This document shows positions 7,967 through 15,527 of a stretch of DNA of 23,681 nt, in pieces (the first letter of the stretch is position 1; every line of letters starts with the position of its first letter). The DNA lies in contig CARUQW010000023.1 in the NCBI GenBank assembly GCA_949077355.1, positions 1 to 23,681 of the forward strand, written 5' to 3'. The notes beneath the pieces were generated by a model. It saw only the letters and a program-made list of their open reading frames with translations. It made no database searches and was not told the DNA's origin. A program made the translations under genes and the position numbers. The stretch comes from an uncultured Clostridia bacterium (lineage in GTDB: Bacteria; Bacillota; Clostridia; TANB77; CAG-508).

Positions 7967-9142
7967 TTATTTTCTATTTAAATTTCTCAAATAAATTAAA
8001 TAATAGGCTAGTCCTATTTGAAAAATCATAAATATTGCAGATAAGCCAAACATATATTTAATTCCTATTTCATACATCTTTCCGCAAAAGAATATCCCTA
8101 TTGCTTCTCCCAAAAATTTTATGATATATCTTATATTGGCAAATGATAATTGATATTCATTTTCAACACGATTTATATATATTCCATCACATATATTTTC
8201 ATATGCAGTTGATATAAGTAATGACCACGTTATTGCTATTAAAGTTATGATTAGATTGTTCGATAAAAAAGCAATTATATATCCTAGAAATCTTATTCCA
8301 AATTTTATTGTAATTGTAATATAATCATTTTTAGGAGTCAAATATTTAAGTGCTAATATTCCGATCCCATCTGCTAATAAACCGATTATTAGAAGATAGT
8401 TAGTTGCCATACTATCAGAAAAAGCAAAGTAATTTGTTAATGTTAGCATTTTTAGTCCTAAAGCTGTTGTCATTGCTATTGTTCCTATAAACATATCTAA
8501 TAAGTATAATGACATTATTTTGCTTTTTAAGATATATTTAGTCATTGATTTTTTGATTGGCTGCTTTTCTTCGTTCTTATCTATTTTTATATTTAACATC
8601 GTAAATAATGAAATTAATAAAAATACATTGGATATTATTAGGCAAAGATTATAATTTACTAAGATTCCTGCTATGCTTTTACCGATTAGTATCCCACCAA
8701 ACAGAATTCCTATATCTTTAAATAAGTATTCTGTTAATTTTCTTTTACTATATATGGTGTCACTTTTTACTATACTAGCTATTAACGGATATATACTTGT
8801 TATGATGATATATTCCATTATGATATCGATTATGATAGTTAAATAGATGAATTCTATTTGATTCGTTCCATTTAAATAGTATAATGCCAATAGATTAATA
8901 AATTTTATAATCAAAATAAAAGTTAATGTTTTTTTTAATTTGTCTAATGTTACATATTTTCCAATTATTGCTATTCCTACAATACTAATAAAAGTTCCTA
9001 TGCTTATCATATTGCTTATTTGTGTTACAGAAAAATTATTGTCTTGTAACCATAGCTGTCTAAAGTTTCCCCATAATCCAATTGATATGCTAAAAAATGC
9101 TAACATTATCAGTATTTTATTTTCGTCTTTTATCTTCTTCAT
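7967..9142 (-). CDS. MFS-type transporter
   Basis: The 391-aa protein is nearly all hydrophobic, with about 12 predicted membrane segments. It starts with a short charged cytoplasmic end followed by LIMLAFFSISIGLWGNFRQLWL. The central loop near residues 188-203 is charged, which is typical of the major facilitator superfamily's two six-helix halves. Substrate specificity cannot be read. The start codon lies 3 nt after the stop of the nucleotidase gene, with only a weak ribosome binding site, so translation is probably coupled. It is the last gene of the long minus-strand run that begins with the mec-like locus, and uvrA's promoter follows directly. A drug-export role would suit that context but is only inference. 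It is not closely similar to the second MFS gene at 19824-21101. Confidence 0.75.
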   Translation of the reverse strand: MKKIKDENKILIMLAFFSISIGLWGNFRQLWLQDNNFSVTQISNMISIGTFISIVGIAIIGKYVTLDKLKKTLTFILIIKFINLLALYYLNGTNQIEFIYLTIIIDIIMEYIIITSIYPLIASIVKSDTIYSKRKLTEYLFKDIGILFGGILIGKSIAGILVNYNLCLIISNVFLLISLFTMLNIKIDKNEEKQPIKKSMTKYILKSKIMSLYLLDMFIGTIAMTTALGLKMLTLTNYFAFSDSMATNYLLIIGLLADGIGILALKYLTPKNDYITITIKFGIRFLGYIIAFLSNNLIITLIAITWSLLISTAYENICDGIYINRVENEYQLSFANIRYIIKFLGEAIGIFFCGKMYEIGIKYMFGLSAIFMIFQIGLAYYLIYLRNLNRK

Positions 9143-9145
9143 TTT

Positions 9146-9748
9146 TTATCCGTTCTCTTTCTCTATTTTCTCTTTAATAAAATCATATATTTCTTTCCAA
9201 TTTTTTAATGATGTTATGTCCGTGTCTTTTTTATCATCTTCTGTTATTCTAATTGTTTGTATTCCCTCTTTTTTTACATCAAGACAATTGTTTAATTGGT
9301 CATCTATCAATAAATCAATGTTTTCATTTTTACATATGGTTCCTTTTTCTCTAGCATTTACAATTAATTTGTCATATTCTATTTTATTTTTGTCTAGCCA
9401 AGTTTTGCTTAATTTATATGGGTCATCATGAAATTCACTATCTCTTGCTGTTATTATAATTATTTTGTGTCCTTCTTTTCTTAATCGATTGATTATTTCT
9501 ACTGCATCAATTCTAGGTTTTGCTTTATTTGTAATTTCTTCTTGAATATTTTTTAAAAAGTATTTTAATTCTTCATAAGAAAATTGAAATTTCTTTTTGT
9601 AGGTATCTCCATTATTTTTTATATCTTCCCAAGGATTTTTTGCGTCTTTAATGTTCTTGCCTAACTTTATTGCATATTTGTAGGCTGCGTTATTTAGTTC
9701 TTCTTGGATTTCTGTTATTGTATTATCAATATCAATTCCTATATTCAA
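9146..9748 (-). CDS. HAD-family 5'-nucleotidase-like protein (NT5C type)
   Basis: It resembles the cytosolic 5'(3')-deoxyribonucleotidase branch of HAD phosphatases, which remove phosphate from (deoxy)nucleotides through an aspartyl-phosphate. Motif I is IGIDIDNT at the extreme N-terminus (nucleophile plus acid/base Asp), motif II is IIIITARD, and the acidic motif is NIDLLIDDQ. It ends with LKNWKEIYDFIKEKIEK. I prefer the TTG at 9748 as start: AAGGAG lies 9 nt upstream, and the protein then begins MNIGIDIDN exactly as its paralogue begins MRIGIDIDN. The ATG at 9775 would add nine charged residues and lacks a good site. The gene follows a UlaG-like MBL gene and precedes an MFS gene. A broken paralogue lies at 12122-12662. 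Confidence 0.8.
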   Translation of the reverse strand: MNIGIDIDNTITEIQEELNNAAYKYAIKLGKNIKDAKNPWEDIKNNGDTYKKKFQFSYEELKYFLKNIQEEITNKAKPRIDAVEIINRLRKEGHKIIIITARDSEFHDDPYKLSKTWLDKNKIEYDKLIVNAREKGTICKNENIDLLIDDQLNNCLDVKKEGIQTIRITEDDKKDTDITSLKNWKEIYDFIKEKIEKENG

Positions 9749-9791
9749 AGTTTTATTCTCCTTATCTTGGTTCATTTTTCTTGATAAGATT

Positions 9792-10451
9792 TTATTCTAT
9801 CTCAATTGTTTCATCATTTTCTAATATTTCATATTCTACTTCATTTTGTTCAAACATTTTCTTTACAAAATCAAAATCTACTGGATATCTAGGGCTATCT
9901 GCATGCAATGGAATGACTAATTTTGCCTTTGTTTCTTTTGCCAATAAGGATGCCTCAAAGGCTCCCATTACCACTCCATAATCTGATACAGGAACACATA
10001 GAATATCACATTTATAATCATTTTGAAAACATATTGTGTCACTTGTTATATACACTCTTGTTTCATTATCATCTATTATATATCCAATATTTTCTATGAC
10101 TTTTCCCCCTGTTTTCATTGGTGGTATATATCCATGTTCAGCATGTACTACTTCTATTGTTATCTTGTCTTCCATATTAATAATATTATTTTCTTTAACA
10201 ATATTTATGTCTAATGTTGCATATGTATTTTTTACTTCGTTACTTGAATAGATTTTGATATTTTTATCTATTTTTTCTAATATTTCCGCATTACAATGGT
10301 CAGAATGTTTGTGTGTTACTAGTATAATGTCTACTGTATTCCAAATATCAAAATATTCCTCCTTATATTTCAAATTTCCTGGGTCTACTAATATTTTCTT
10401 TCCTTTTGTTTCAATTAATAAACATGATTGTGGGAATTTTGTAATTTTCAT
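9792..10451 (-). CDS. MBL-fold hydrolase, UlaG-like
   Basis: The 219-aa metallo-beta-lactamase-fold protein has the metal-binding motif THKHSDH (His47, His49, Asp51, His52), a later HAEHG near 103-107, Asp138 in ITSDT and His183 in IPLHADS. This order matches the compact UlaG/YtkL-like branch, whose members act on lactones, phosphodiesters or unknown substrates. It has no signal peptide, so it is probably cytoplasmic, which argues against a secreted beta-lactamase. The ATG at 10451 has AAGGAGAGG upstream. A candidate -10 (TATAAT, 10617-10612) lies about 160 nt upstream, so the gene may have its own promoter as well as read-through from upstream. The nucleotidase gene follows it, and the same MBL-then-nucleotidase order recurs at 13484-12122. 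Confidence 0.8.
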   Translation of the reverse strand: MKITKFPQSCLLIETKGKKILVDPGNLKYKEEYFDIWNTVDIILVTHKHSDHCNAEILEKIDKNIKIYSSNEVKNTYATLDINIVKENNIINMEDKITIEVVHAEHGYIPPMKTGGKVIENIGYIIDDNETRVYITSDTICFQNDYKCDILCVPVSDYGVVMGAFEASLLAKETKAKLVIPLHADSPRYPVDFDFVKKMFEQNEVEYEILENDETIEIE

Positions 10452-10624
10452 ATTATCCTCTCCTTAATTATTTATATATTTTTTCTGTATCTTCTTTATA
10501 TCACAAATTAAGCATTTTTCCTAGTATTTTGCCAATATTTACATTCTACTCTACTTATATTTAAACTAAATTTTTTTATTTCATCTTGTGTAACTTTACA
10601 ATTTACATTCTATTATACATTAAA
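10452..10624. other. AT-rich intergenic stretch with a direct repeat
   Basis: No gene is seen here. TTTACATTCTA-Y-T occurs twice, at 10538-10550 and 10602-10614, 64 bp apart. A perfect TATAAT (minus strand, 10617-10612) is the only promoter-like piece; no good -35 box accompanies it. Confidence 0.35.
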
Positions 10625-10839
10625 TTATTTTTTTCTTATAAAAATATTTCTTTTATAAAAATCAACTGTTTTATCAACCGCGTCTTTTAATGCTTGATTA
10701 TCAGTATCAAATGTATGGCTTCCATTTTGTTTCCTCTAATCCCATGGCAAAGTAATACTATTTTATCTGACGAAATATCTGCCATCAAGGCACATAGTCT
10801 AATGTTATCTGTACTATTAATATAAATTTTTTCTTCCAT
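10625..10839 (-). pseudogene. Alpha/beta-hydrolase remnant with large internal deletion
   Basis: From the ATG at 10839, which follows GGAGA at a normal distance, the frame gives MEEKIYINSTDNIRL ... KIVLLCHGIRGNK, the start of an alpha/beta hydrolase up to its oxyanion-hole HG motif. Near 10720-10730 it runs into a different frame and stops. In the next frame, starting at about the same point, the sequence reads GSHTFDTDNQALKDAV and DKTVDFYKRN, the end of such an enzyme including the catalytic-His loop GSHTF. The ~150 residues that should lie between, including the nucleophile elbow, are missing. What is left is therefore the two ends of one gene joined by a deletion. It lies 53 nt behind the flavin-reductase-like gene, in the same run. 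No activity is possible. Confidence 0.7.
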
Positions 10840-10891
10840 TTACTATCTCCAATTTCAATAATTTTAGTTGTATACTTAATATTTTATATTT

Positions 10892-11452
10892 TTATACCTC
10901 TTCCATCTTTCCATCAATCATAAATTTATTTCCCGTAATATGATAAATATTAGGGATATTATTTCTTAATTTAACTTTGTCCTCTGAATATTTATCTTCA
11001 TCAATATCACAAGCAACTACTTTTCCAACTACTATCTGATGATTTCCTGTTTCTATTTCATTTTCAAAAATACAATCAATATTTGCAATACATTCTTCTA
11101 TTCTTTTACACTTTAATTCTTTGGAATCATATGGTGTTAAATTAGCAAATTCAAACTCACTTATATTTTTATCTACTTTTTCTCCTGCCTTATATAACTT
11201 ATCTAACATATTTTCTTTTGGAATCCCTATTACAAATTGCTTTGTTTCTTTTATATTTATATAAGTGTCTGTTTTAGGTGAAATAGCTATTGCCACCATA
11301 TTATCTGGTTTAGTAGAACAATTCATAAACATTGCAAATGGTGCTACATTTTCTACATTATCTTTACTTATTGTAGATACTAATATGACTGGCGATGATT
11401 GAGTTACGTACACTACTTTCTCAATTTTATCTAATATTTCTAGTTTATTCAT
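10892..11452 (-). CDS. Flavin-reductase-like FMN-binding protein
   Basis: The 186-aa protein resembles the split-barrel flavin reductase-like (DIM6/NTAB) family, which binds FMN and passes electrons to flavin or metal partners. Supporting segments are SSPVILVSTISKDNVENVAPF, MVAIAISPKTDTYINI, KQFVIGIP and the late HQIVVGKVVACDID. The start is uncertain. The ATG at 11452 begins MNKLEILDKI, near the expected domain edge, with AGGAG about 13 nt upstream. Starts at 11479 and 11503 are in frame but have poorer sites. The gene follows the HD-domain gene closely and precedes the hydrolase remnant. Substrate and physiological partner cannot be read. Confidence 0.75.
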   Translation of the reverse strand: MNKLEILDKIEKVVYVTQSSPVILVSTISKDNVENVAPFAMFMNCSTKPDNMVAIAISPKTDTYINIKETKQFVIGIPKENMLDKLYKAGEKVDKNISEFEFANLTPYDSKELKCKRIEECIANIDCIFENEIETGNHQIVVGKVVACDIDEDKYSEDKVKLRNNIPNIYHITGNKFMIDGKMEEV

Positions 11453-11516
11453 AATTAACCAATATCTCCTATATTTCATAATTTTTTCTTGAGCTTTTTC
11501 CATCTAATATGATAAT

Positions 11517-12125
11517 TTATAAATTATCTTTTATTTCTGGGAATAGGTCATATAAATTATAACCTAATAAACTATCAAAATATTCCTTTAATTTATAGGT
11601 TTCTTTAATATGATATTGCGTATTTGAATAAGCTCCTCTTCTAATCATAATATCGATTAGTCTTTTGTCAATTGTAAATACTCTACCACCCTGTGGACAC
11701 ATTAAGTCACATAAATTTATTAATTTTTCTTCTATTGTATATTTATGTGTTTTTATAAATTTCGCTATAAAAGGTTTCTCCTCTGGATTTGGAACTCCTC
11801 CAGCTGTACAAACAATATCATTGTTTAAATATGAATGTGTTATACATATATTGCAATAATCTTCGTCATAACCTTTATCTTTTAAATAGTTATATCCGTT
11901 TATTTCATGTCCATGAGATTCTCCCGTATATTTACCAATGTCATGTAAATATCCAAGCGTTATTGTTTTATTAATATCTACCTTATAATGTTTTTCATTT
12001 AATGCTTGTGCTATTTTTCCTGCAGTATCTCCTACACAAATACAATGTTCTATCCATCTATCACTTTTTGTTTTTCCTCTATAATTTTCTATTATTGTTC
12101 TTGCTTCATTGCTTGTTAATTTCAT
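11517..12125 (-). CDS. HD-domain phosphohydrolase-like protein
   Basis: The 202-aa protein has the HD superfamily metal-site pattern: His27 in WIEHCICVGD, His61-Asp62 in GYLHDIGKYTG, His71/His73 in SHGHEINGY, and His97 in ICITHSY. HD proteins hydrolyse phosphomonoesters or diesters, often of nucleotides. The ATG at 12125 follows AAAAGGAG by 7 nt. It overlaps by four bases (ATGA) the stop of the residual reading frame of the broken nucleotidase, the usual sign of genes once translated in series. Next to two nucleotidase genes, a role in nucleotide turnover is plausible but unproven. Confidence 0.82.
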   Translation of the reverse strand: MKLTSNEARTIIENYRGKTKSDRWIEHCICVGDTAGKIAQALNEKHYKVDINKTITLGYLHDIGKYTGESHGHEINGYNYLKDKGYDEDYCNICITHSYLNNDIVCTAGGVPNPEEKPFIAKFIKTHKYTIEEKLINLCDLMCPQGGRVFTIDKRLIDIMIRRGAYSNTQYHIKETYKLKEYFDSLLGYNLYDLFPEIKDNL

Positions 12126-12662
12126 AAATTTTCTCCTTTTTGGTCTAATTTAGATATTTTTTCATATATTTCTTTCCATTTTGAAACTCTATCTAATGTT
12201 TGTTCTTTTTGTTTATTTCTTGTGTTCATTCATTAAATCAATATTATTTTCTAAACATACTAATGTTTTTGCATGTTTATCATAGGTATTTGTAAGTATT
12301 AGTTTATCATAGACAATATTATATTTATCTAGCCATTGTGTCGTTAATTCATTCGGATTTGTATATTCTCCATTATTTCTTCCTGTTATGATATATATTT
12401 CATGTCCATCTTCCTTTAATTTTTTTATGTAATAGGTTGAATCTTCTAATGGCTTTAGCTTTTTTGCAAAGTTTTCAATGTTAGCATTATAAAAACATTT
12501 CTCTTCTTCCTCTGTCCAATCAAACATTCCTTTTCTTAAATATTCTGGATTTTCATTTATAATTCCTGTGTTTCTTAATTCTTTATCATGTTTCAAATAT
12601 TCTTTTAATAATGTATCATCAAAATTAGCTATACAATTATCTATATCAATTCCTATTCTCAT
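12122..12662 (-). pseudogene. Broken HAD 5'-nucleotidase (paralogue of 9146-9748)
   Basis: From the ATG at 12662 the protein begins MRIGIDIDNCIANFDD and matches its intact paralogue through motif II (YIITGRNN) and TQWLDKYNIVYDKLIL to ENNIDL. It then goes out of frame and stops at 12213. The end of the gene survives in the next frame (12199-12122) as TLDRVSKWKEIYEKIS, equivalent to TSLKNWKEIYDFIKEK in the paralogue. Comparing the two, about 50 bases are missing, covering the acidic LIDDQ motif, and the deletion shifted the frame. The surviving C-terminal frame ends in a TGA that overlaps the next start codon. The 149-aa product lacks a catalytic acidic motif and is probably inactive. Confidence 0.75.
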
Positions 12663-12683
12663 TTTATATTTCCTCTTCTTCTC

Positions 12684-13484
12684 CTATAATTCAATAATTT
12701 CCAAATCGTCTGGAACATACACATTTCCATTAAAGTTTTTCTGTGCTTCTTCTGTATATAGCTTTTTTCTTTCCTTTCCATGCGATTCTTCTGTATGATA
12801 TAAAATTAAATTTTTTACTTTTAAATCATTCATTATTTTACTTGCGCTCTTAGCTGTTGAGTGATTTTTTTCATAGGCATGAAAAATATTTTCTTCTGAA
12901 TCTAAGCAAAATGCTTCATGCATCACGTAATCTGAATTCCTAACTCTTTCATACAAATCAGCATTCAATGTTTCATCCCCTAAAAATATTAATCTTTTTT
13001 CATTTAGCATACATTCAAATCCAAATTGTTTTGTTCCTCTTGCATGTATATCAAAAAAAGTATAGTCGATTCCGTTTATATTCATTTTTTCTTTATCCTT
13101 TAAGATATGAAAATCTGTAATCTTTAAAATTCCTTTTACGATCTTTTCTGGAAGTATTTGTTTTGCTACTTCCACTATTGCTTCATAAACTACATCATTA
13201 CAGTAAATATTTATATTTGTTTCTATTTCTCCATTTATAGATGCTCTTCCTAACTTTTTAAACATCCATATAAGACCTAATATATGGTCTGTATGACTAT
13301 GAGAAATAAAAATATGTCTTATTTCTTTCCCATCAATATTAACTTGTTTTAATCTTTTCATTATTTCAATACTTCCACCTGTATCTATTAAGAAATTTCC
13401 CCTATCATTTTGTATTAAAAAACAAGTATTATATAAATCCAATGTTCCACCATTTCCAGTGCCTAACATAATTATTTTTTCCAT
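12684..13484 (-). CDS. MBL-fold hydrolase, RNase Z-like
   Basis: The 266-aa metallo-beta-lactamase-fold protein begins MEKIIMLGTGNGG, as RNase Z relatives do. Metal ligands are in SHSHTDHILG (His62, His64, Asp66, His67), Asp170 in FLGDE, His208 in KNHSTAKSASKI and His230 in LILYHTEESHG. The order HxHxDH, GD, HSTxxxA, H is that of tRNase Z (ElaC), but no exosite arm is evident. The protein may be a relative with another phosphodiester substrate. It has no signal peptide, so a secreted beta-lactamase is unlikely. The start codon follows GGGAGAG and lies 20 nt after the MecA-like gene, with no terminator between them. Confidence 0.82.
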   Translation of the reverse strand: MEKIIMLGTGNGGTLDLYNTCFLIQNDRGNFLIDTGGSIEIMKRLKQVNIDGKEIRHIFISHSHTDHILGLIWMFKKLGRASINGEIETNINIYCNDVVYEAIVEVAKQILPEKIVKGILKITDFHILKDKEKMNINGIDYTFFDIHARGTKQFGFECMLNEKRLIFLGDETLNADLYERVRNSDYVMHEAFCLDSEENIFHAYEKNHSTAKSASKIMNDLKVKNLILYHTEESHGKERKKLYTEEAQKNFNGNVYVPDDLEIIEL

Positions 13485-13504
13485 TTATTTTCTCTCCCTT
13501 CTAA

Positions 13505-15505
13505 CTATAATAAATTTCTTATCTTTTTAATTAAATAGTGACTTCCTCCGTCTTGATTATTTTGTTGATTTTCGACCATACTAATAATTAATAAATCATC
13601 TGTAAAACAATCAAACCATCCCAAAGTTCCACTTTCTTTATCTTCGCTCGAAGTCTTTAATTCCGCTGTTCCTGTTTTTCCTGCCACTGTAATACCATCT
13701 ATTTTCATGTCATTGGCAGTCCCCTCTTTGTTTTCTACTACTTGGATTAAACTTTCTTTAATTGCATTTGCTGCTTCTGCTGTAAAAGCACTTTGTTTTA
13801 ATATTTCTGTTTTGCCATCAGCATATTCTAGATATGGTTTTAGCATATTTCCTTCATTAGCAAAAGCAGAATAGATAGAAGCCATATGTATTGGATTTAC
13901 TAGAACACTTCCTTGTCCATATCCTGTATCTGCTAATTTCGTTTCTCCTTCTATTTGATTTCCATTTTGGTTGGCATATTGTGATTTTGCCAAATTTAAT
14001 GGAAATTCTAATGTTTCATTAAACCCTATTTTGTTCAAATTTTCTGCTAATGGCTCTGCTCCTATCTTTAATGCTGATTGAGCAAAATAAATATTATCTG
14101 AATGAATCATAGCATTTAATAGATTTTTAGCTCCATTATATGCCGTTAAAGTAGTTATTTTGTAATTTCCCCAAGAATTATCTTTTTGCCAACTAGTTGT
14201 TGTATAACCATAGTCTTCATCTTTCTTTATCTTTCCAGTTGTCAAACCAATTGCGCCAGTTACTGGTTTAAAAGTTGAACCTGGGCAATATTTTTGAATA
14301 AATCGATTGTATAATGGTTTACTTATATCATTGTTTAAACTTTCCCATTGCTTGTTTGTCATTCCTACTACAAAATCATTTGAATCAAAAGTTGGTGTAC
14401 TTACCAAGGCTAACAATTCTCCTGTTTTTGGATGCATTACTACAAAAAATCCTTTATCATTTTTCATTTGTTCATATATTTTAGTTTGCAAACTACTATC
14501 TAATGTAATTTTTACATTTTGTCCATCTTTTTTATCTTGTTTGATAATTTCTCCTATCCTATTTTCTTTTTCATCTATGATATAAATTTCGGTTCCATCT
14601 ATTCCCCTTAAAGTTTCTTCATAAGCTTTTTCTAATCCTGATTTTCCAATCTTACTAGCTGTGTTGTATCCTTTTCCTTCATTGGCTTCCAGTTCTTCCG
14701 CATTGATTGCTTGTACATAACCCATTATATGTCCAGCTTCTTTTCCTAGTGAATATACTCTTCCCGCTTCTTGATTGATTCGTATTCCTGGTATCTGAAG
14801 TAAGCTTTCTTTTAATTGTATACTCTCTGCTATTTTTTTGATGGGAACAAATGTATCGTCTTTTACCCAAGAAGCTTCTAGTTGTTGGTTTATGTATTCT
14901 TCTGAAACACCTGTTAACTCTGCTATTTTTTGAATACTTTCTTCTTTTGGTTCACTTAATTTTCCAGGAACAATCCCTGCTGCTAGAATGGTCCCATCGG
15001 TTGCCAATTTCACATCATTTCTATCTAAGATATCACCTCTTTTGGCTTTGATAGTAGAAATTCTTATTTTTTGATTGTTTCCTAATTGAGGAAAAATGAA
15101 ACTAGATGACCATTTTATTTTATATTCTTCGTTTTCTTTTTCAATCGTTACTGTGTTGTTAAAACTCACTTCTCCTGCTGCTGTATACATTTTTTCATGG
15201 TAATCAATTTGATAATTTTTTTCTTGTTTTTCTACTTTTTGAATTTCAATTTTGATATCACTACTATCAATTCCCTCATAGATATTTTTGTTTCGTTTGA
15301 TAAAATCTTCTTGGCTCATATTCATAGAAATCACTTTTCTATACATTGCTTCATAGTTTTTATCATTGATTAATTGGATAAATTCTGTTAAAGTTTGTTT
15401 TGCTTTTTCTTCGTTTTTCTTGTTTATCGTAAATATACTCACTCCTGTTATAGCTATTATTAAAATGATTATTATAATTGCAACTATTATTTTTTTATTT
15501 TTCAT
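13505..15505 (-). CDS. MecA (PBP2a)-like class B penicillin-binding transpeptidase
   Basis: This is an outer-face membrane-anchored transpeptidase that cross-links peptidoglycan. At 666 aa it is almost the length of staphylococcal PBP2a (668 aa). It has a membrane anchor at 6-28, an NTF2-like MecA_N domain at about 33-145 ending FIFPQLGNNQKIRI, a PBP dimer domain opening AKRGDILDRNDVKLA, and a transpeptidase domain from about 340. Catalytic motifs are S410-T-F-K413 in CPGSTFKP, S469-D-N471 and K610-T-G612 in VAGKTGTAEL. TGELLALVSTPTFD, WVKDDTFVPIKK and ADTGYGQGSVLVNP also match PBP2a in order. PBP2a has S-T-Q-K and K-S-G instead. The ATG follows AAAGGAG. It is third in an operon with the repressor and M56 protease, so beta-lactam-inducible expression is a fair inference. 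Whether it has low affinity for beta-lactams cannot be told. Confidence 0.92.
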   Translation of the reverse strand: MKNKKIIVAIIIIILIIAITGVSIFTINKKNEEKAKQTLTEFIQLINDKNYEAMYRKVISMNMSQEDFIKRNKNIYEGIDSSDIKIEIQKVEKQEKNYQIDYHEKMYTAAGEVSFNNTVTIEKENEEYKIKWSSSFIFPQLGNNQKIRISTIKAKRGDILDRNDVKLATDGTILAAGIVPGKLSEPKEESIQKIAELTGVSEEYINQQLEASWVKDDTFVPIKKIAESIQLKESLLQIPGIRINQEAGRVYSLGKEAGHIMGYVQAINAEELEANEGKGYNTASKIGKSGLEKAYEETLRGIDGTEIYIIDEKENRIGEIIKQDKKDGQNVKITLDSSLQTKIYEQMKNDKGFFVVMHPKTGELLALVSTPTFDSNDFVVGMTNKQWESLNNDISKPLYNRFIQKYCPGSTFKPVTGAIGLTTGKIKKDEDYGYTTTSWQKDNSWGNYKITTLTAYNGAKNLLNAMIHSDNIYFAQSALKIGAEPLAENLNKIGFNETLEFPLNLAKSQYANQNGNQIEGETKLADTGYGQGSVLVNPIHMASIYSAFANEGNMLKPYLEYADGKTEILKQSAFTAEAANAIKESLIQVVENKEGTANDMKIDGITVAGKTGTAELKTSSEDKESGTLGWFDCFTDDLLIISMVENQQNNQDGGSHYLIKKIRNLL

Positions 15506-15527
15506 AAAATTCTCCTTTATTCTTTTC

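Noticed and set aside
8940..9431. + strand open frame of 163 codons opposite the MFS and nucleotidase genes
   Set aside because: It is a hydrophobic low-complexity translation of the AT-rich antisense strand, with no start signals.
10023..10467. Short + strand frames opposite the UlaG-like gene
   Set aside because: They are antisense shadows of a gene with clear metal-binding motifs.
10538..10614. CRISPR-like repeat
   Set aside because: Only two short 13-bp copies of TTTACATTCTA-Y-T in AT-rich DNA, with no array and no cas gene.
12684..13484. Secreted metallo-beta-lactamase next to the mec-like locus
   Set aside because: No signal peptide, and the motif order (HSHTDH, GDE, HSTAKSA) is that of RNase Z relatives. 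The UlaG-like protein at 9792-10451 is rejected for similar reasons.
14679..14870. 63-codon minus-strand frame inside the transpeptidase gene
   Set aside because: It lies fully within the MecA-like gene in another frame and has no ribosome binding site.
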